64,000 nt of DNA from an uncultured Pedosphaera sp. (GCA_903918755.1 CAIXFN010000083.1:1-64000); one strand, 5' to 3'. Counted from the stretch's first letter, positions 27,617 through 35,930 are shown. Program-made: numbers and translations. The notes: generated by a model not told the origin, from the sequence alone.

Positions 27617-27919
27617 TTAAAGCGAGAGAATCCGCCCACGAGGGGATTCCAACGGGACGATCCGCGGGCTCCCGCACTCGGGGCAGACCTGCCGGGCGGC
27701 GGCGTTCCGCTAACACGTATAAACCAATCCGGGGAGCAAGAAGCATATCCACAAAATGATTTCCAGAATGATGCTGCCGGGGACGTGCCGGACGGCTTTG
27801 GCGACGGTGCCGCAGTTCTCGCAGATTTGCCGGGGTTTCCCCCAACCAAAGGGATGCAGGTCGATCATATTTACAGTCAGCGGCTGCATTTGTTTCAGCG
27901 CAAGATTATTCGCGGCCAT
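27617..27919 (-). pseudogene. Zinc-ribbon/membrane/zinc-ribbon protein interrupted by in-frame TAG
   Basis: The frame from ATG 27919 gives 69 residues: a CENCG half-ribbon near 33, then a hydrophobic segment IILEIILWICFLLPGLVYT. A TAG at 27710-27712 stops it. Continuing in the same frame gives 30 more residues, with CPECGSPRIVPLESPRG, before TAA at 27617. The second CxxC completes the ribbon across the membrane hairpin, the layout of LITAF-like small phage and bacterial proteins, where I would expect Trp (TGG) at the TAG. So either a one-base nonsense mutation or amber readthrough. Confidence 0.6.
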
Positions 27920-28007
27920 GGGGGATTTCCCCTAGCAAACCCCCCGTTCTGCCTTACACTGCCACGAATGAGTCTAACTCCCTGCGTAGTCGAGCAACCC
28001 GCGTTGC

Positions 28008-28316
28008 TCAGGAATTTGTTTTTGAACGAGCTTTTGCGGAGGGGGCTGGCACAGATGGCTGTGGAACCCGTTCCAGAATGGTGGCAGGGGCCATCATTGA
28101 ACGATACTGCTGTTCGGCACTGGCCAGGGCATCGGCAGCCCCGGCTGCCAGCGCCACCCGCAATGCGTGGTTGAGCAGTTTTGTCTTGTAACCGGGGGTA
28201 GCTTCGGCTCCCCCGGCCTCCGCGATGAATTTTTCAATCGCGGTCTTCACGTCGTCGGCGGGTTGAAACGTCCACGTTTCCCGAGCCCGCGCCGTCTTTT
28301 TTACTGGTTTAGCCAT
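28008..28316 (-). CDS. Small DNA-binding regulator candidate, related to the divergent gene
   Basis: A 102-residue basic protein. Its N-terminal segment (KKTARARETWTFQPADDVKTAIEKFI) resembles that of the divergent protein at 28449 (RKKRETWTFTPDRDV), and the helical middle suggests a ribbon-helix-helix-like fold. The C-terminal third is Pro/Ala/Lys-rich. It could repress the shared control region. Function is inferred from size, charge and divergent arrangement only. Confidence 0.6.
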   Translation of the reverse strand: MAKPVKKTARARETWTFQPADDVKTAIEKFIAEAGGAEATPGYKTKLLNHALRVALAAGAADALASAEQQYRSMMAPATILERVPQPSVPAPSAKARSKTNS

Positions 28317-28374
28317 AATATTTTTCAGGGTTAAATTTGTCCGTTTTCCCTTTAAGCTCCCACTAAACTTAGCA

Positions 28375-28433
28375 CGGTGTAAGACACCGCGCCATTACAA
28401 AATACGATTTCCGTTGTAATGTGTAAGACGCGG
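28375..28433. promoter_or_regulatory. Operator-like cluster in the divergent control region
   Basis: Three structures lie in the 132-nt gap between two related divergent genes: CGGTGT-AAG-ACACCG (28375-28389), CATTACAA/TTGTAATG with a 13-nt spacer (28393-28421), and a direct repeat GTGTAAGAC (28377 and 28421). The boxes TAAGACACCG (28380) and TAAGACGCGG (28424) recur in variant form near 46156. These are likely binding sites for one of the flanking small proteins. Confidence 0.6.
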
Positions 28434-28448
28434 TGAGACGGTGTCCGC

Positions 28449-28712
28449 ATGATTCAACGGACATCAACTCTGGAATCGGGCGCAGCGCCCGGGTTCGAAG
28501 CCCGGGCAGCGGGCCGAAAAAAACGGGAGACTTGGACTTTTACCCCGGATCGCGATGTGCGGTCACTGGTGGCAAAGGAAGTCATCCATCGAAGGCGGGC
28601 ATTGCCTCCGGGCAAGAAGAACAAGGAGATCAGTCGCACGGACATCATAAACGACGGGTTGCGGGCATTCTTGGAGAAGCATCGAGGGAAGCGGGAAGGG
28701 GTGGCGTCGTGA
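28449..28712 (+). CDS. Small basic DNA-binding protein candidate (divergent paralogue)
   Basis: An 87-residue protein, very basic (RAAGRKKRETWTFTPDRDV, then EISRTDIINDGLRAFLEKH, which resembles the helices of a ribbon-helix-helix domain). It shares the RETWTF-x-P-x-x-DV pattern with the divergent protein at 28008. It is the first gene of the early operon and overlaps the next one (GTGA). Likely role: early-region regulator. Confidence 0.65.
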   Translation: MIQRTSTLESGAAPGFEARAAGRKKRETWTFTPDRDVRSLVAKEVIHRRRALPPGKKNKEISRTDIINDGLRAFLEKHRGKREGVAS

Positions 28713-28987
28713 ACGTGGAACTTGTTCGGGTGAGTGCCCCGACCCCGGCGCTGGATGCTCTATTGATACGGGAGGACGCGGCGGCATGGATGGGGCTCAC
28801 GCCCCGGGGGTTGACGAAGCTCTCCCAAGGTCCGCGCCCGGCCATCCCGGCATTCCGGATCAATTCGGCGGTGGTGCGGTTTCATCCGAGAACGATCCTG
28901 GCCAAGATGGCCCGGGACGCCGGGGTGCCCATGGAAACCGTCGCGGCCAGTTACGGGATCACGCAAACCCAACAGGAGGCGAAATGA
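28709..28987 (+). CDS. HTH domain protein, excisionase/AlpA-like
   Basis: A 92-residue protein with GTG start at 28709 overlapping the previous stop. The core LIREDAAAWMGLTPRGLTKLS...IPAFRINSAVVRFHPRTILAKMARD has the helix-turn-helix plus wing layout of MerR-like/HTH_17 proteins such as phage excisionases. It could be the excisionase or an early activator. It overlaps the next gene by 4 nt (ATGA). Confidence 0.6.
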   Translation: MNVELVRVSAPTPALDALLIREDAAAWMGLTPRGLTKLSQGPRPAIPAFRINSAVVRFHPRTILAKMARDAGVPMETVAASYGITQTQQEAK

Positions 28988-29403
28988 GCAAAGGCAAAAC
29001 CATGATCGGTTTCGGAACTTTGCTGGTGGCGTTTGTCGGAGTCACGCAAAGCATTCTCAACGTCCATTTGCGGGGGCAATTAGAACAAGCCACGCAAATG
29101 ATCGTGCGCCTCACCGGGGATTTGCATCGGTCCACCGCAGATTTGGAAATGGCGAACGCCAACACGGAGAAGGGGCAAGCCATGGCCCGGGTGGCAATCT
29201 CCGGGTGGGACGAAGCTACTCACCAACGCGATGCGGCCCGGGCGGAACTGCGGGAATGCCGGGCGCACGAGGTCGTCTTTCGCGCCGGGTTCACGAACAC
29301 GAGCCCCAATATCGTATGGGCAACGAATGCTGAACCGGCGGTGTGGTTCGGCGGGACGATCATTACCAACCTGCCGGGGACTTTCATCATTAAGGAGAAC
29401 TGA
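28984..29403 (+). CDS. Membrane-anchored coiled-coil protein of unknown function
   Basis: A 139-residue protein with one N-terminal membrane segment (about 8-26) followed by a predicted coiled coil (about 30-95, with LEQATQMIVRLTGDLHRSTADLEMANANTEKG) and a short C-terminal domain. Family not recognised. The ATG at 28984 overlaps the preceding stop, so translation is coupled. Confidence 0.65.
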   Translation: MSKGKTMIGFGTLLVAFVGVTQSILNVHLRGQLEQATQMIVRLTGDLHRSTADLEMANANTEKGQAMARVAISGWDEATHQRDAARAELRECRAHEVVFRAGFTNTSPNIVWATNAEPAVWFGGTIITNLPGTFIIKEN

Positions 29404-29405
29404 TT

Positions 29406-29756
29406 ATGACCGGCATTTTTTGGACTCTAATTATTGTGGCCATCATCGCCCTTTGCACCTTCGGCATGGGGATTCTGCGGGCGGCTGCCATGGGGGATGC
29501 GGACGCGGAGGCTCGCGCCAAGGAGTTACGCAAGGACGAAGTATTCCGCACGAAGCCGCCCGAGGACAAACCGAAACGCTTCCTGGAGACACCGGTTAAA
29601 TACTGCAACTGCTGCCAACTCTATTGGGGCGCAGGCTCCAAAGTGACGTGGACGCTGCTGCCCGCCGAGTATTATTGCGACAGCGAGAAGCTTTGCGACT
29701 CTTGTTGCCAATCAATCGCCGGGCAAGGGGTGGAGCACAATCGGAAATCTATCTAA
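29406..29756 (+). CDS. Small membrane protein with Cys-rich zinc-binding tail
   Basis: A 116-residue protein: one N-terminal membrane segment (about 5-27), a charged linker, and a C-terminal cysteine cluster CNCC...CDSEKLCDSCC likely to bind zinc. Family not recognised. It follows the previous membrane gene by 2 nt; the two may act together at the membrane. Confidence 0.65.
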   Translation: MTGIFWTLIIVAIIALCTFGMGILRAAAMGDADAEARAKELRKDEVFRTKPPEDKPKRFLETPVKYCNCCQLYWGAGSKVTWTLLPAEYYCDSEKLCDSCCQSIAGQGVEHNRKSI

Positions 29757-29785
29757 CAACCATAAACCAATTCACCAATTACACT

Positions 29786-30937
29786 ATGAGCAAGGAACTT
29801 ACACTAGCAGAGAGTCGGTCGGCGTTGGCCGCAACCGCAAAGGAAATCGACGCAATCAGCGCCGGGGCGATGGAGATTTTCCAGAACACCGACGGCGGGT
29901 TCGCCGGGGAACTGGCGATGGCTACAGCTATCGTCGATCTGCGGAGAATGTTGACCGACGAAGTCATGCGGCCAGTCATGGCGCTGATGAATACCGAACT
30001 GGGATTCGCCACGGACCAGGACCCCAAGCGCCCAAGTCAATCGAATCCCAATCCCCGGCCTTACAGCTTGGACGTGGTCCGGGAGTGCTTCATCCAGTCG
30101 CGAATCTTGGGTTTCCGCCTAGTCGGGAACGAGTTCAACATTATTGCCGGGCGCTTCTACGGGGCCAAAAACGGGTTTGTGAGAAGGGTCCGCGAATTGA
30201 CCAAAGGCACATGCGAAGCCTCCTTTGACGCGCCGGTCATCGCGCCGGATGGGCGCTCGGCCAAAGTTGTTTGCCGGGCTTCGTGGGAATTCGGCGGACG
30301 GAAGCAGGACATGGGCATCCGCCCGGAGGATAAGGCGGAATTTGTAATCCGCATCAATGCCGGTATGGGTGCCGACGGGGCGTTGGGCAAAGCCGAGCGC
30401 AAGTTGTTCAGCCGTATCTTGTCACGTCTTACTGGCCGGGTTGTCGCGGAAGGTGAGGCGACGGAACGGGAAGGGTCCATCGAGGTGCAATCGGAAGTTG
30501 TGGACGGTCCGGGCTCGGGTCCGAAGTTCGGCGCGGCGACGGCGGACACCAAACCGAAGGAACCGGCCAAGGAGGCGAAGCCCAAGGCCAAGGCGCAGGA
30601 CAAGGCTCCGGAGCCCGCGCCCACTCCCGCTCCCGCCGCAACGACTACGCCTGAACCCTCGACGGCCCCCGCGCCCGAAGCGGCAACGCTATTCCCCATC
30701 GACGGCGATCCGGCTCCAGGTTCTCCGCAGGCAAGCCTGATGAACTTCATGATAGACAATGCGGTCAGTTTCGACGCCTTCCGTGGCTGGGCCGGGCAAA
30801 CGGGTCGCCTCGATAATGCGGATTCTGTCGGGTCCTGGGCGGAAGTGCCCGCGGACGTTGCCACTACGCTGGCAAAAGACGGTAAAGCTTTGAGCCGGTG
30901 CGTCGTGTTACACGGCGGCAGTTTGAAACCGGCCTAA
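29786..30937 (+). CDS. Putative phage single-strand annealing protein (RecT-type role)
   Basis: The start at 29786 (MSKELTLAESRSALAATAKE) follows a leader ACCATAAACCAAT and gives 383 residues. The N-terminal 230 residues have the look of RecT/Erf-type annealing proteins (ILGFRLVGNEFNIIAGRFYGAKNGF), while residues 250-310 are a Pro/Ala/Lys linker typical of phage recombinases; a C-terminal domain follows. The exonuclease VIII-like gene lies one gene downstream, as in RecE/RecT pairs. No exact family is recognised, so the call depends partly on context. Confidence 0.5.
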   Translation: MSKELTLAESRSALAATAKEIDAISAGAMEIFQNTDGGFAGELAMATAIVDLRRMLTDEVMRPVMALMNTELGFATDQDPKRPSQSNPNPRPYSLDVVRECFIQSRILGFRLVGNEFNIIAGRFYGAKNGFVRRVRELTKGTCEASFDAPVIAPDGRSAKVVCRASWEFGGRKQDMGIRPEDKAEFVIRINAGMGADGALGKAERKLFSRILSRLTGRVVAEGEATEREGSIEVQSEVVDGPGSGPKFGAATADTKPKEPAKEAKPKAKAQDKAPEPAPTPAPAATTTPEPSTAPAPEAATLFPIDGDPAPGSPQASLMNFMIDNAVSFDAFRGWAGQTGRLDNADSVGSWAEVPADVATTLAKDGKALSRCVVLHGGSLKPA

Positions 30938-31084
30938 ACACATTCCGAAGCCCCCCTCTGTCGCGGAGCCGTTGCAACGGCAGGCCAATCTAGCGACAAG
31001 GAATCGGCCAATGGGGGCATGCAAACGCGGCGTGGAAAAAGAGCGTGGCGGCTGGGGGAGACCAGCACATTTTCACCAAAATAT

Positions 31085-31444
31085 ATGAGCGAGCAACAAA
31101 TTTATCGCACGGTGGCTGAGTTACCGGCCCAGTGGCGGGCAAAGTATAACCGGGAAGATCATGAATATTCCTGGCGGGCGGCCAACCAATGCGCGGGGGA
31201 ACTCGAAGCCGTTTGGCCAGTTTACAAAACTGCTTTGATGCAGGCTTTGGCCGAACTGAAACGAATCCATGACGAACGCGACGGCCTGCGGGAGCAACTG
31301 GACGGCATCGCGGCGGTCCTCCGGGACTACTCTGCGACGTATCCCGCACCATATCGCGGGAGTTTCATTGGGCGAATCGCGGAGATCATTTTCCCCGCAA
31401 CCCCATCCGCCGAGCCCGCGCAATCTGGAGGGCAAGCGCAATGA
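31085..31444 (+). CDS. Hypothetical early protein between annealing protein and exonuclease
   Basis: A 119-residue soluble protein, start MSEQQIYRTVAEL at 31085 (an in-frame ATG at 31019 lies in non-coding-looking sequence). It has a central coiled-coil-like helix (ELKRIHDERDGLREQLDGI). Not recognised. It overlaps the exonuclease gene by 4 nt, so it may assist the recombination proteins. Confidence 0.6.
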   Translation: MSEQQIYRTVAELPAQWRAKYNREDHEYSWRAANQCAGELEAVWPVYKTALMQALAELKRIHDERDGLREQLDGIAAVLRDYSATYPAPYRGSFIGRIAEIIFPATPSAEPAQSGGQAQ

Positions 31445-32358
31445 CTACCGAACTTGCCACAATCCAAGCGCAATGCTCGCTTCCCGGGGTTTATTACGAC
31501 ATCCCCGCTGAGGTTTACCACGGGGCGGCGGGCCTGAGCCATTCGATGCAGAAGCACCTGAACCCGCCCGCCCGGCTGCCGGTCTATCTCGCGGAGAAGG
31601 GCGAGCCCAGCGTTGCAATGATCATGGGCACCCTGGTTCATGCCGCCATCCTGGAGCCTGACCAGCCGATTCCCAAGGTGGCGATCAAACCGGAGGGGAT
31701 GAAGTTCAGCACGAACGAGGGGAAGTTTTGGCGGGCGCAGGCGGAGAAGGCCGGGGCGCTTATCATTCCACATGACGAGTGGCAGGACGTGAAGGGGATG
31801 ATTGAGAGCATAGCCAACCACGCAGGATGCAGGGAGTTGTTTTTGCATGGTCGTTCCGAAGTGTCGTTGTTTGCGCAGGTGTCCGACTCGGTGATTGGCA
31901 AGGCCAGGATTGACTGGTTGCCGGGCGGCGGGCTCTCGGACTCTCTGGCGGACATCAAAACGGTCTCGAACCAGATCGGCCACGAGGGCGGGGCCAGCAT
32001 GGAAGAATTTTCCAAGACGCTTTTTTATCAGAGGTATTACACGCAAGCCGCGTGGTATTTGAGACTGTGGAACCTCCTGAACCCGGAGCAGAAACGGCAG
32101 TATTTCATCTTTGTCGCGGTGGAGAAGACGCCGCCCTACCTGGTCGCGCTTTACCATGTGGATCAGGAGGACCTTGACTTGGGCAGCAAGCAGAATGACC
32201 GGGACTTGCGTGCCTACGCGGAAGGGCTGAAAACAGGGGTGTGGCGGGGATACCCGGAAAAGTGCCGCAAGATCAAAATCCCCCGGCGTGAGGCGATGCG
32301 GCTGAACAACCTGGAGCATAAGGAATGGGAGCGGGCTTTCGCGGGGGGTGCGGCGTGA
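31441..32358 (+). CDS. PD-(D/E)XK exonuclease, RecE/exonuclease VIII-like
   Basis: A 305-residue nuclease of the phage exonuclease VIII-like group (PDDEXK_12). It starts with the typical PGVYYDIPAEVYHGAAGLSHSM block; the active site spans GTLVHAAILEP, KARIDWLPGGGLSDSLADIKT (D...D-x-K) and QAAWYLRLW. It resects duplex ends 5'-3' to give single strands for the annealing protein. The gene overlaps both neighbours, by ATGA and GTGA. Confidence 0.85.
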   Translation: MTTELATIQAQCSLPGVYYDIPAEVYHGAAGLSHSMQKHLNPPARLPVYLAEKGEPSVAMIMGTLVHAAILEPDQPIPKVAIKPEGMKFSTNEGKFWRAQAEKAGALIIPHDEWQDVKGMIESIANHAGCRELFLHGRSEVSLFAQVSDSVIGKARIDWLPGGGLSDSLADIKTVSNQIGHEGGASMEEFSKTLFYQRYYTQAAWYLRLWNLLNPEQKRQYFIFVAVEKTPPYLVALYHVDQEDLDLGSKQNDRDLRAYAEGLKTGVWRGYPEKCRKIKIPRREAMRLNNLEHKEWERAFAGGAA

Positions 32359-32684
32359 AGCTTCCCTCGCGTTTTGAAATGCTGGGCCAACTGGCCGCGC
32401 TCCATCGGCTTGCCGCAATTCATTTGCGAGATCAGGCGGCCCTGATGTTCCCCTCGGGGTCGTTTGTCTATGTCGCGCACGAAATGTTTACCGGCCATGG
32501 TTATGTGCGCCAGCGCGAGCACGGGGACGATCCCACCTTGCTTGCGGTGGTCCTGGAAAATGGCAACACCTGGTTTTACCCGCTGGAGTGCTGCACACCG
32601 GCAAAGAACCTGAAAGAGGTTCCGCGATCGGTCCGCCGGATGAAACTGCGCCGGGCCGGGATGAAGTGCGCGGACTGGAGATAA
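32355..32684 (+). CDS. Hypothetical early protein
   Basis: About 109 residues from a GTG at 32355 overlapping the exonuclease stop, or 101 from ATG 32379. It includes SFVYVAHEMFTGHGYVRQRE and a basic C-terminus (RRMKLRRAGMK). No family recognised; small operon partner of the recombination genes. Confidence 0.55.
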   Translation: MKLPSRFEMLGQLAALHRLAAIHLRDQAALMFPSGSFVYVAHEMFTGHGYVRQREHGDDPTLLAVVLENGNTWFYPLECCTPAKNLKEVPRSVRRMKLRRAGMKCADWR

Positions 32685-32688
32685 CAAT

Positions 32689-33105
32689 ATGGCAACCTTC
32701 CGCTCCAACCAACTCCCCGACAACATCCTAAAACGTATGCCCAGACCGGACCGTCCGAAGGGCAACGCGGGCCTGACCAACTCGGAGGCGAAGGCGAAGC
32801 ATGACGGACGGCTTGAAAAGGAACTGCAAAAGCAGATTGCCAACTGGTTGCGGTTGAACGGGGTTTTCTTCGTGCGGAGCCGCATGGACAAACGAACGAC
32901 GGTAACGCCGGGCACGCCCGATTTTGTGTTGGCCATCGAGGGGAATCCCGTGGCGCTGGAGGCCAAGACGCAATCGGATTTGAGCGAGGACCAAATCAAG
33001 GTGAGAGCGCAGATGTTGGCCAACGGTTGGGCGTGGGCACAGGTCACAACTTTGGCGGAGGCAAAATCAGTCGTGGAGCACATTCGGAACGGAACTTGGA
33101 ATTGA
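32689..33105 (+). CDS. VRR-NUC domain nuclease
   Basis: A 138-residue small PD-(D/E)XK nuclease of the VRR-NUC type: E in SEAKAKHDGRLEKELQKQI, then GTPDFVLAIEGNPVALEAKT (D...E-x-K). Stand-alone VRR-NUC proteins in phages act as Holliday-junction or structure-specific nucleases. It lies between the exonuclease and PolX-like genes. Confidence 0.8.
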   Translation: MATFRSNQLPDNILKRMPRPDRPKGNAGLTNSEAKAKHDGRLEKELQKQIANWLRLNGVFFVRSRMDKRTTVTPGTPDFVLAIEGNPVALEAKTQSDLSEDQIKVRAQMLANGWAWAQVTTLAEAKSVVEHIRNGTWN

Positions 33106-33107
33106 CT

Positions 33108-33695
33108 ATGAGCAAAATCAAATATCCCCGGTATAAGGCGCTGGCGGTGGCGGAGGAACTTGTCGAGGCACTGCGGCCATGCTGCACGCGGGTGGAGATA
33201 GCGGGCTCGATCCGGCGAGGCAGGCCCCAGGTCGGCGACGTGGAAATTGTTTACGTGCCATCCTTCGCGCCGGGTGAGCGGGTGGATATGTTCGCCCCGC
33301 CTGAGCCCGTGAACATGGCGGAAGCGATGATACAGGGCTGGGTTTCCTCGCATGTGATCCGCCAGCGGCTCAACGTGGAGGAACATCCGACATGGGGCCT
33401 GAAAAACAAACTGGCGGTGCACGAGTCCTCGGGCATCCCCGTGGACCTTTTCAGCACTACGGAAGATGCCTGGTTCAACTATTTGGTGTGCCGGACCGGG
33501 GGCGCGGAGAACAATACGGTGATCGCCGCGATGGCGAAAAGCAAAGGCTGGAAGTGGAACCCCTACGCAGAGGGCTTTTCCCGGGTGGATTGGGACGGGA
33601 AAGAGACGGGCGAGAAGTCCCCCCGCATGGACAGCGAGGAAGCTGTTTTCGCGTTCGTCAGCCTGCGCTACTTGACCCCGTCTGAGCGGAGATAA
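33108..33695 (+). CDS. PolX-like nucleotidyltransferase (DNA polymerase beta fold)
   Basis: A 195-residue protein with the family X polymerase motif GSIRRGRPQVGDVEIV (metal-binding D-x-E near residues 42-44) and a C-terminal LRYLTPSERR resembling the end of PolX thumb domains. A third carboxylate probably lies in VDLFSTTEDAWFN. The lyase and PHP domains of full PolX are absent. It may fill short gaps during phage recombination or repair. It starts 2 nt after the VRR-NUC stop (ATG at 33108). Confidence 0.75.
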   Translation: MSKIKYPRYKALAVAEELVEALRPCCTRVEIAGSIRRGRPQVGDVEIVYVPSFAPGERVDMFAPPEPVNMAEAMIQGWVSSHVIRQRLNVEEHPTWGLKNKLAVHESSGIPVDLFSTTEDAWFNYLVCRTGGAENNTVIAAMAKSKGWKWNPYAEGFSRVDWDGKETGEKSPRMDSEEAVFAFVSLRYLTPSERR

Positions 33696-33699
33696 CTTT

Positions 33700-33966
33700 A
33701 TGATGCTACCCCCCAACGTAACAAAGGAAATGCTCGCGCAAACCCTGCTCAACGGCATTGAAGATGGGTTGTTCACGCCGCTTTGGATGCAGGGCGTCCG
33801 ACGGTGCAAGGCCCCTAAACAGATTTATGATTGGATCATGGTCCGTTGGCTGGCCCGCACGCACGGCGTCCCCCCGCATTCCGGGGACGTGCCGGCCCTC
33901 GCGTGGCGGACGGCGCTCCGGATGTGGAATGATTTGCTGGCCATGATGGGAAAAGCAAAGGCATGA
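33700..33966 (+). CDS. Hypothetical small protein
   Basis: An 88-residue Trp-rich protein with paired ATG starts at 33700 and 33703 and no recognised family. It overlaps the next gene by 4 nt. Confidence 0.55.
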   Translation: MMLPPNVTKEMLAQTLLNGIEDGLFTPLWMQGVRRCKAPKQIYDWIMVRWLARTHGVPPHSGDVPALAWRTALRMWNDLLAMMGKAKA

Positions 33967-34184
33967 GAACCCTGGGGCTCCCGTCGTTGGAGTATATCAA
34001 GCAGCACTCGACCCGGCCGGATCCAAATCCGAAGCAGAAGAAACCCGGCCCCGTGCCGCGGTTCACGCCCGAGGAAGTCAAGGCGCGTCACCGGGCCAGC
34101 ACACGCGCCTGCATGGCGCGACTCCGGGCATTGCGGAAGCAGATGATGACCCAGTCATGGGCCACCGAGAACGGGCTTCCCTGA
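33963..34184 (+). CDS. Hypothetical small basic protein
   Basis: A 73-residue basic protein rich in Arg and Pro (PNPKQKKPGPVPRF; RASTRACMARLRALRKQ), probably nucleic-acid binding. The stop overlaps the start of the next gene (TGATG). Confidence 0.55.
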   Translation: MRTLGLPSLEYIKQHSTRPDPNPKQKKPGPVPRFTPEEVKARHRASTRACMARLRALRKQMMTQSWATENGLP

Positions 34185-34849
34185 TGAAGTTGCCCTACAT
34201 GCAGTTTTATACCGGCGACTGGGCCAAAGACAGCGCCGTGAGCATGTGCAGCCCGGCCACCAGGGGCATTTGGATCGACTTGATATGCGCCATGCATGAC
34301 CGGGAGCAGGTCGGCAACATCGCCGCAACAATTCCGCAACTGAGCCGCATCGCACGCTGTACGCCCGCCGAAATGACCGAGGCGCTCGCGGAACTGAAAA
34401 CATCTGGTTGCGCGGATGTTACAGACTGTTGCGGCGTTGTTACGGTGGTAAACCGACGCATGGCGAGGGAGTATAAAGAGCGTAATGGCAGCAGGTTACG
34501 CATGGAACGCAGTCGGGCATCGCGCAACGGTTGCGCCCCCGTTACGCCCTATAGTTCAGAATCAGAATCAGAATCAGAAAGAGGGGAGCAGAAATCAGAA
34601 TCAAAGCCCCCCGTTGGGAATGGTGCGCAGGGAAACGTAACGGGCACGTCACCAGCGATTGAAAGGATCAGCGCAGAGAGGGAAATGGACCGGCGCGGGA
34701 AGGAACTGGATCGGGTGGAAAAGGAGATTGAGCGAATCCGGGGGAACTACGCCAGCCACGAAACGATGGAGACGGCGGACCGGTTGAAGCTGGCCAGCCT
34801 GCGCGAGCGCAAGGCTGAACTGCTGGTGATCTTGGGAATGAAGGTATGA
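34184..34849 (+). CDS. DUF1376/YdaU-like phage replication protein
   Basis: A 221-residue protein. Its N-terminal 90 residues match the YdaU/DUF1376 pattern (MKLPYMQFYTGDWAKDSAVS, RGIWIDLICAMH), the winged-helix DNA-binding part of phage replication initiators. A Ser/Glu-rich linker follows (SSESESESERGEQ) and then a coiled coil (about 170-215). Start at 34184 because it overlaps the previous stop. It probably loads or recruits host replication proteins; no helicase loader is next to it. Confidence 0.7.
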   Translation: MKLPYMQFYTGDWAKDSAVSMCSPATRGIWIDLICAMHDREQVGNIAATIPQLSRIARCTPAEMTEALAELKTSGCADVTDCCGVVTVVNRRMAREYKERNGSRLRMERSRASRNGCAPVTPYSSESESESERGEQKSESKPPVGNGAQGNVTGTSPAIERISAEREMDRRGKELDRVEKEIERIRGNYASHETMETADRLKLASLRERKAELLVILGMKV

Positions 34850-35226
34850 ACGAACCGAGCGAAGAATTTAATTGGGCCGAAGTGTATGAACGCTTTGGGG
34901 AAATGTCCGAGGCGCAAGAACAGGATTTGCACTCCCGCCTGCGGATACTCCTGGCGTGGGGCGTGGTGCCCTCGCACTCGGGCAGGTTGGGCCAATACGA
35001 CAGCGGGCGCGATAAGCGCCTGGGCCGCCGATTCGCGGCCATGGCGTGGGTAGTGTGCCCGGAGTTGTTTGGCGATAAACCGAGCATGACATCGGTTGCC
35101 AAGAGCCTGGGGATGCACAAGGCAGTCTTTTCCGAACTCACCGCGGAGTTTTCCCGGCAGTTCGGCGTCAGAAACAAGGCCCAGCGCGGGCATGGATGGA
35201 ATCACAAAGCAGATAAAACCAAATGA
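34846..35226 (+). CDS. HTH-containing early protein, unknown
   Basis: A 126-residue protein with a helix-turn-helix-like C-terminal part (PSMTSVAKSLGMHKAVFSELTAEFSRQFG). It could be a small regulator of the early or late switch. It overlaps both neighbours by ATGA, so it is translated with the YdaU-like and DUF3102 proteins. Confidence 0.55.
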   Translation: MNEPSEEFNWAEVYERFGEMSEAQEQDLHSRLRILLAWGVVPSHSGRLGQYDSGRDKRLGRRFAAMAWVVCPELFGDKPSMTSVAKSLGMHKAVFSELTAEFSRQFGVRNKAQRGHGWNHKADKTK

Positions 35227-35930
35227 GCACGACCAAACAAGTCACCAAACGGAAACAAGTTTCCACGTTGAATGTCGGCACTGTGGATGCGTTGAAGAAA
35301 CGGGCGCGGACGATCCGCAGCCTTTACGCCAGCGTAGGCGCGTTGGCCGAACAGGCAACCGCCAAATGCAATGCTGCCGTGGCCGAGGCGATCCTTTGCG
35401 GCGAGGAATTGAACGCTGCCAAACAACTCGTTGGGCATGGCGTGTGGGGCGCGTGGTTGCGCGACAACTGCAAAGACGTTCAAGATCGCACGGCGCGGCG
35501 GTATATGGCGCTGGCCAAACGGTCACATGTGGCCAATTTGGATGACTGCGAGACGATCCGGCAGGCATACCTGGCCGTCGGGATCATCCGCGAGACGGAG
35601 TCGCCTATGCTTGCAAGCGCCCCGGCCGCAGCGAGCCAAAAGGTCAGCAAATCCCCTGATAATGAGCCCAAAGAACAGGGCCCGGCCCCTACTCCAGAAC
35701 CAGTTCCCGTGTCATCGGCACCCGTGGGCAAGGGTGTGCTCGTGAGCAAGGAGGGCAATCTCCCCAAGCTGGCCAGCACTGCCAAGCCATCTGTGGACGT
35801 GCTGCCGGTCATTGCGTCCAGCGTGGATGACCTGCTTGCCTTGCTCCAGCGTGTGCCTGCCAGCCGCAAGGCCGAGGCCATGGCGTCATTGGGGCGGCTC
35901 GCTGATTGGATTCGGGGCAGCGTTTTGTAA
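35223..35930 (+). CDS. DUF3102-like phage protein
   Basis: A 235-residue protein. Residues 20-115 match the DUF3102 pattern found in phage and plasmid proteins (AILCGEELNAAKQLVGHGVWGAWL then DRTARRYMALAKR). A Pro/Lys-rich linker and a small C-terminal helix domain follow. DUF3102 proteins often adjoin ParB-like or replication genes; their function is not established. It is the last gene of the early operon. Confidence 0.7.
   Translation: MSTTKQVTKRKQVSTLNVGTVDALKKRARTIRSLYASVGALAEQATAKCNAAVAEAILCGEELNAAKQLVGHGVWGAWLRDNCKDVQDRTARRYMALAKRSHVANLDDCETIRQAYLAVGIIRETESPMLASAPAAASQKVSKSPDNEPKEQGPAPTPEPVPVSSAPVGKGVLVSKEGNLPKLASTAKPSVDVLPVIASSVDDLLALLQRVPASRKAEAMASLGRLADWIRGSVL

Noticed and set aside
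32214-33809. 531-residue antisense frame over the nuclease genes
   Set aside because: Opposite several overlapping plus-strand genes with clear motifs and coupled starts.
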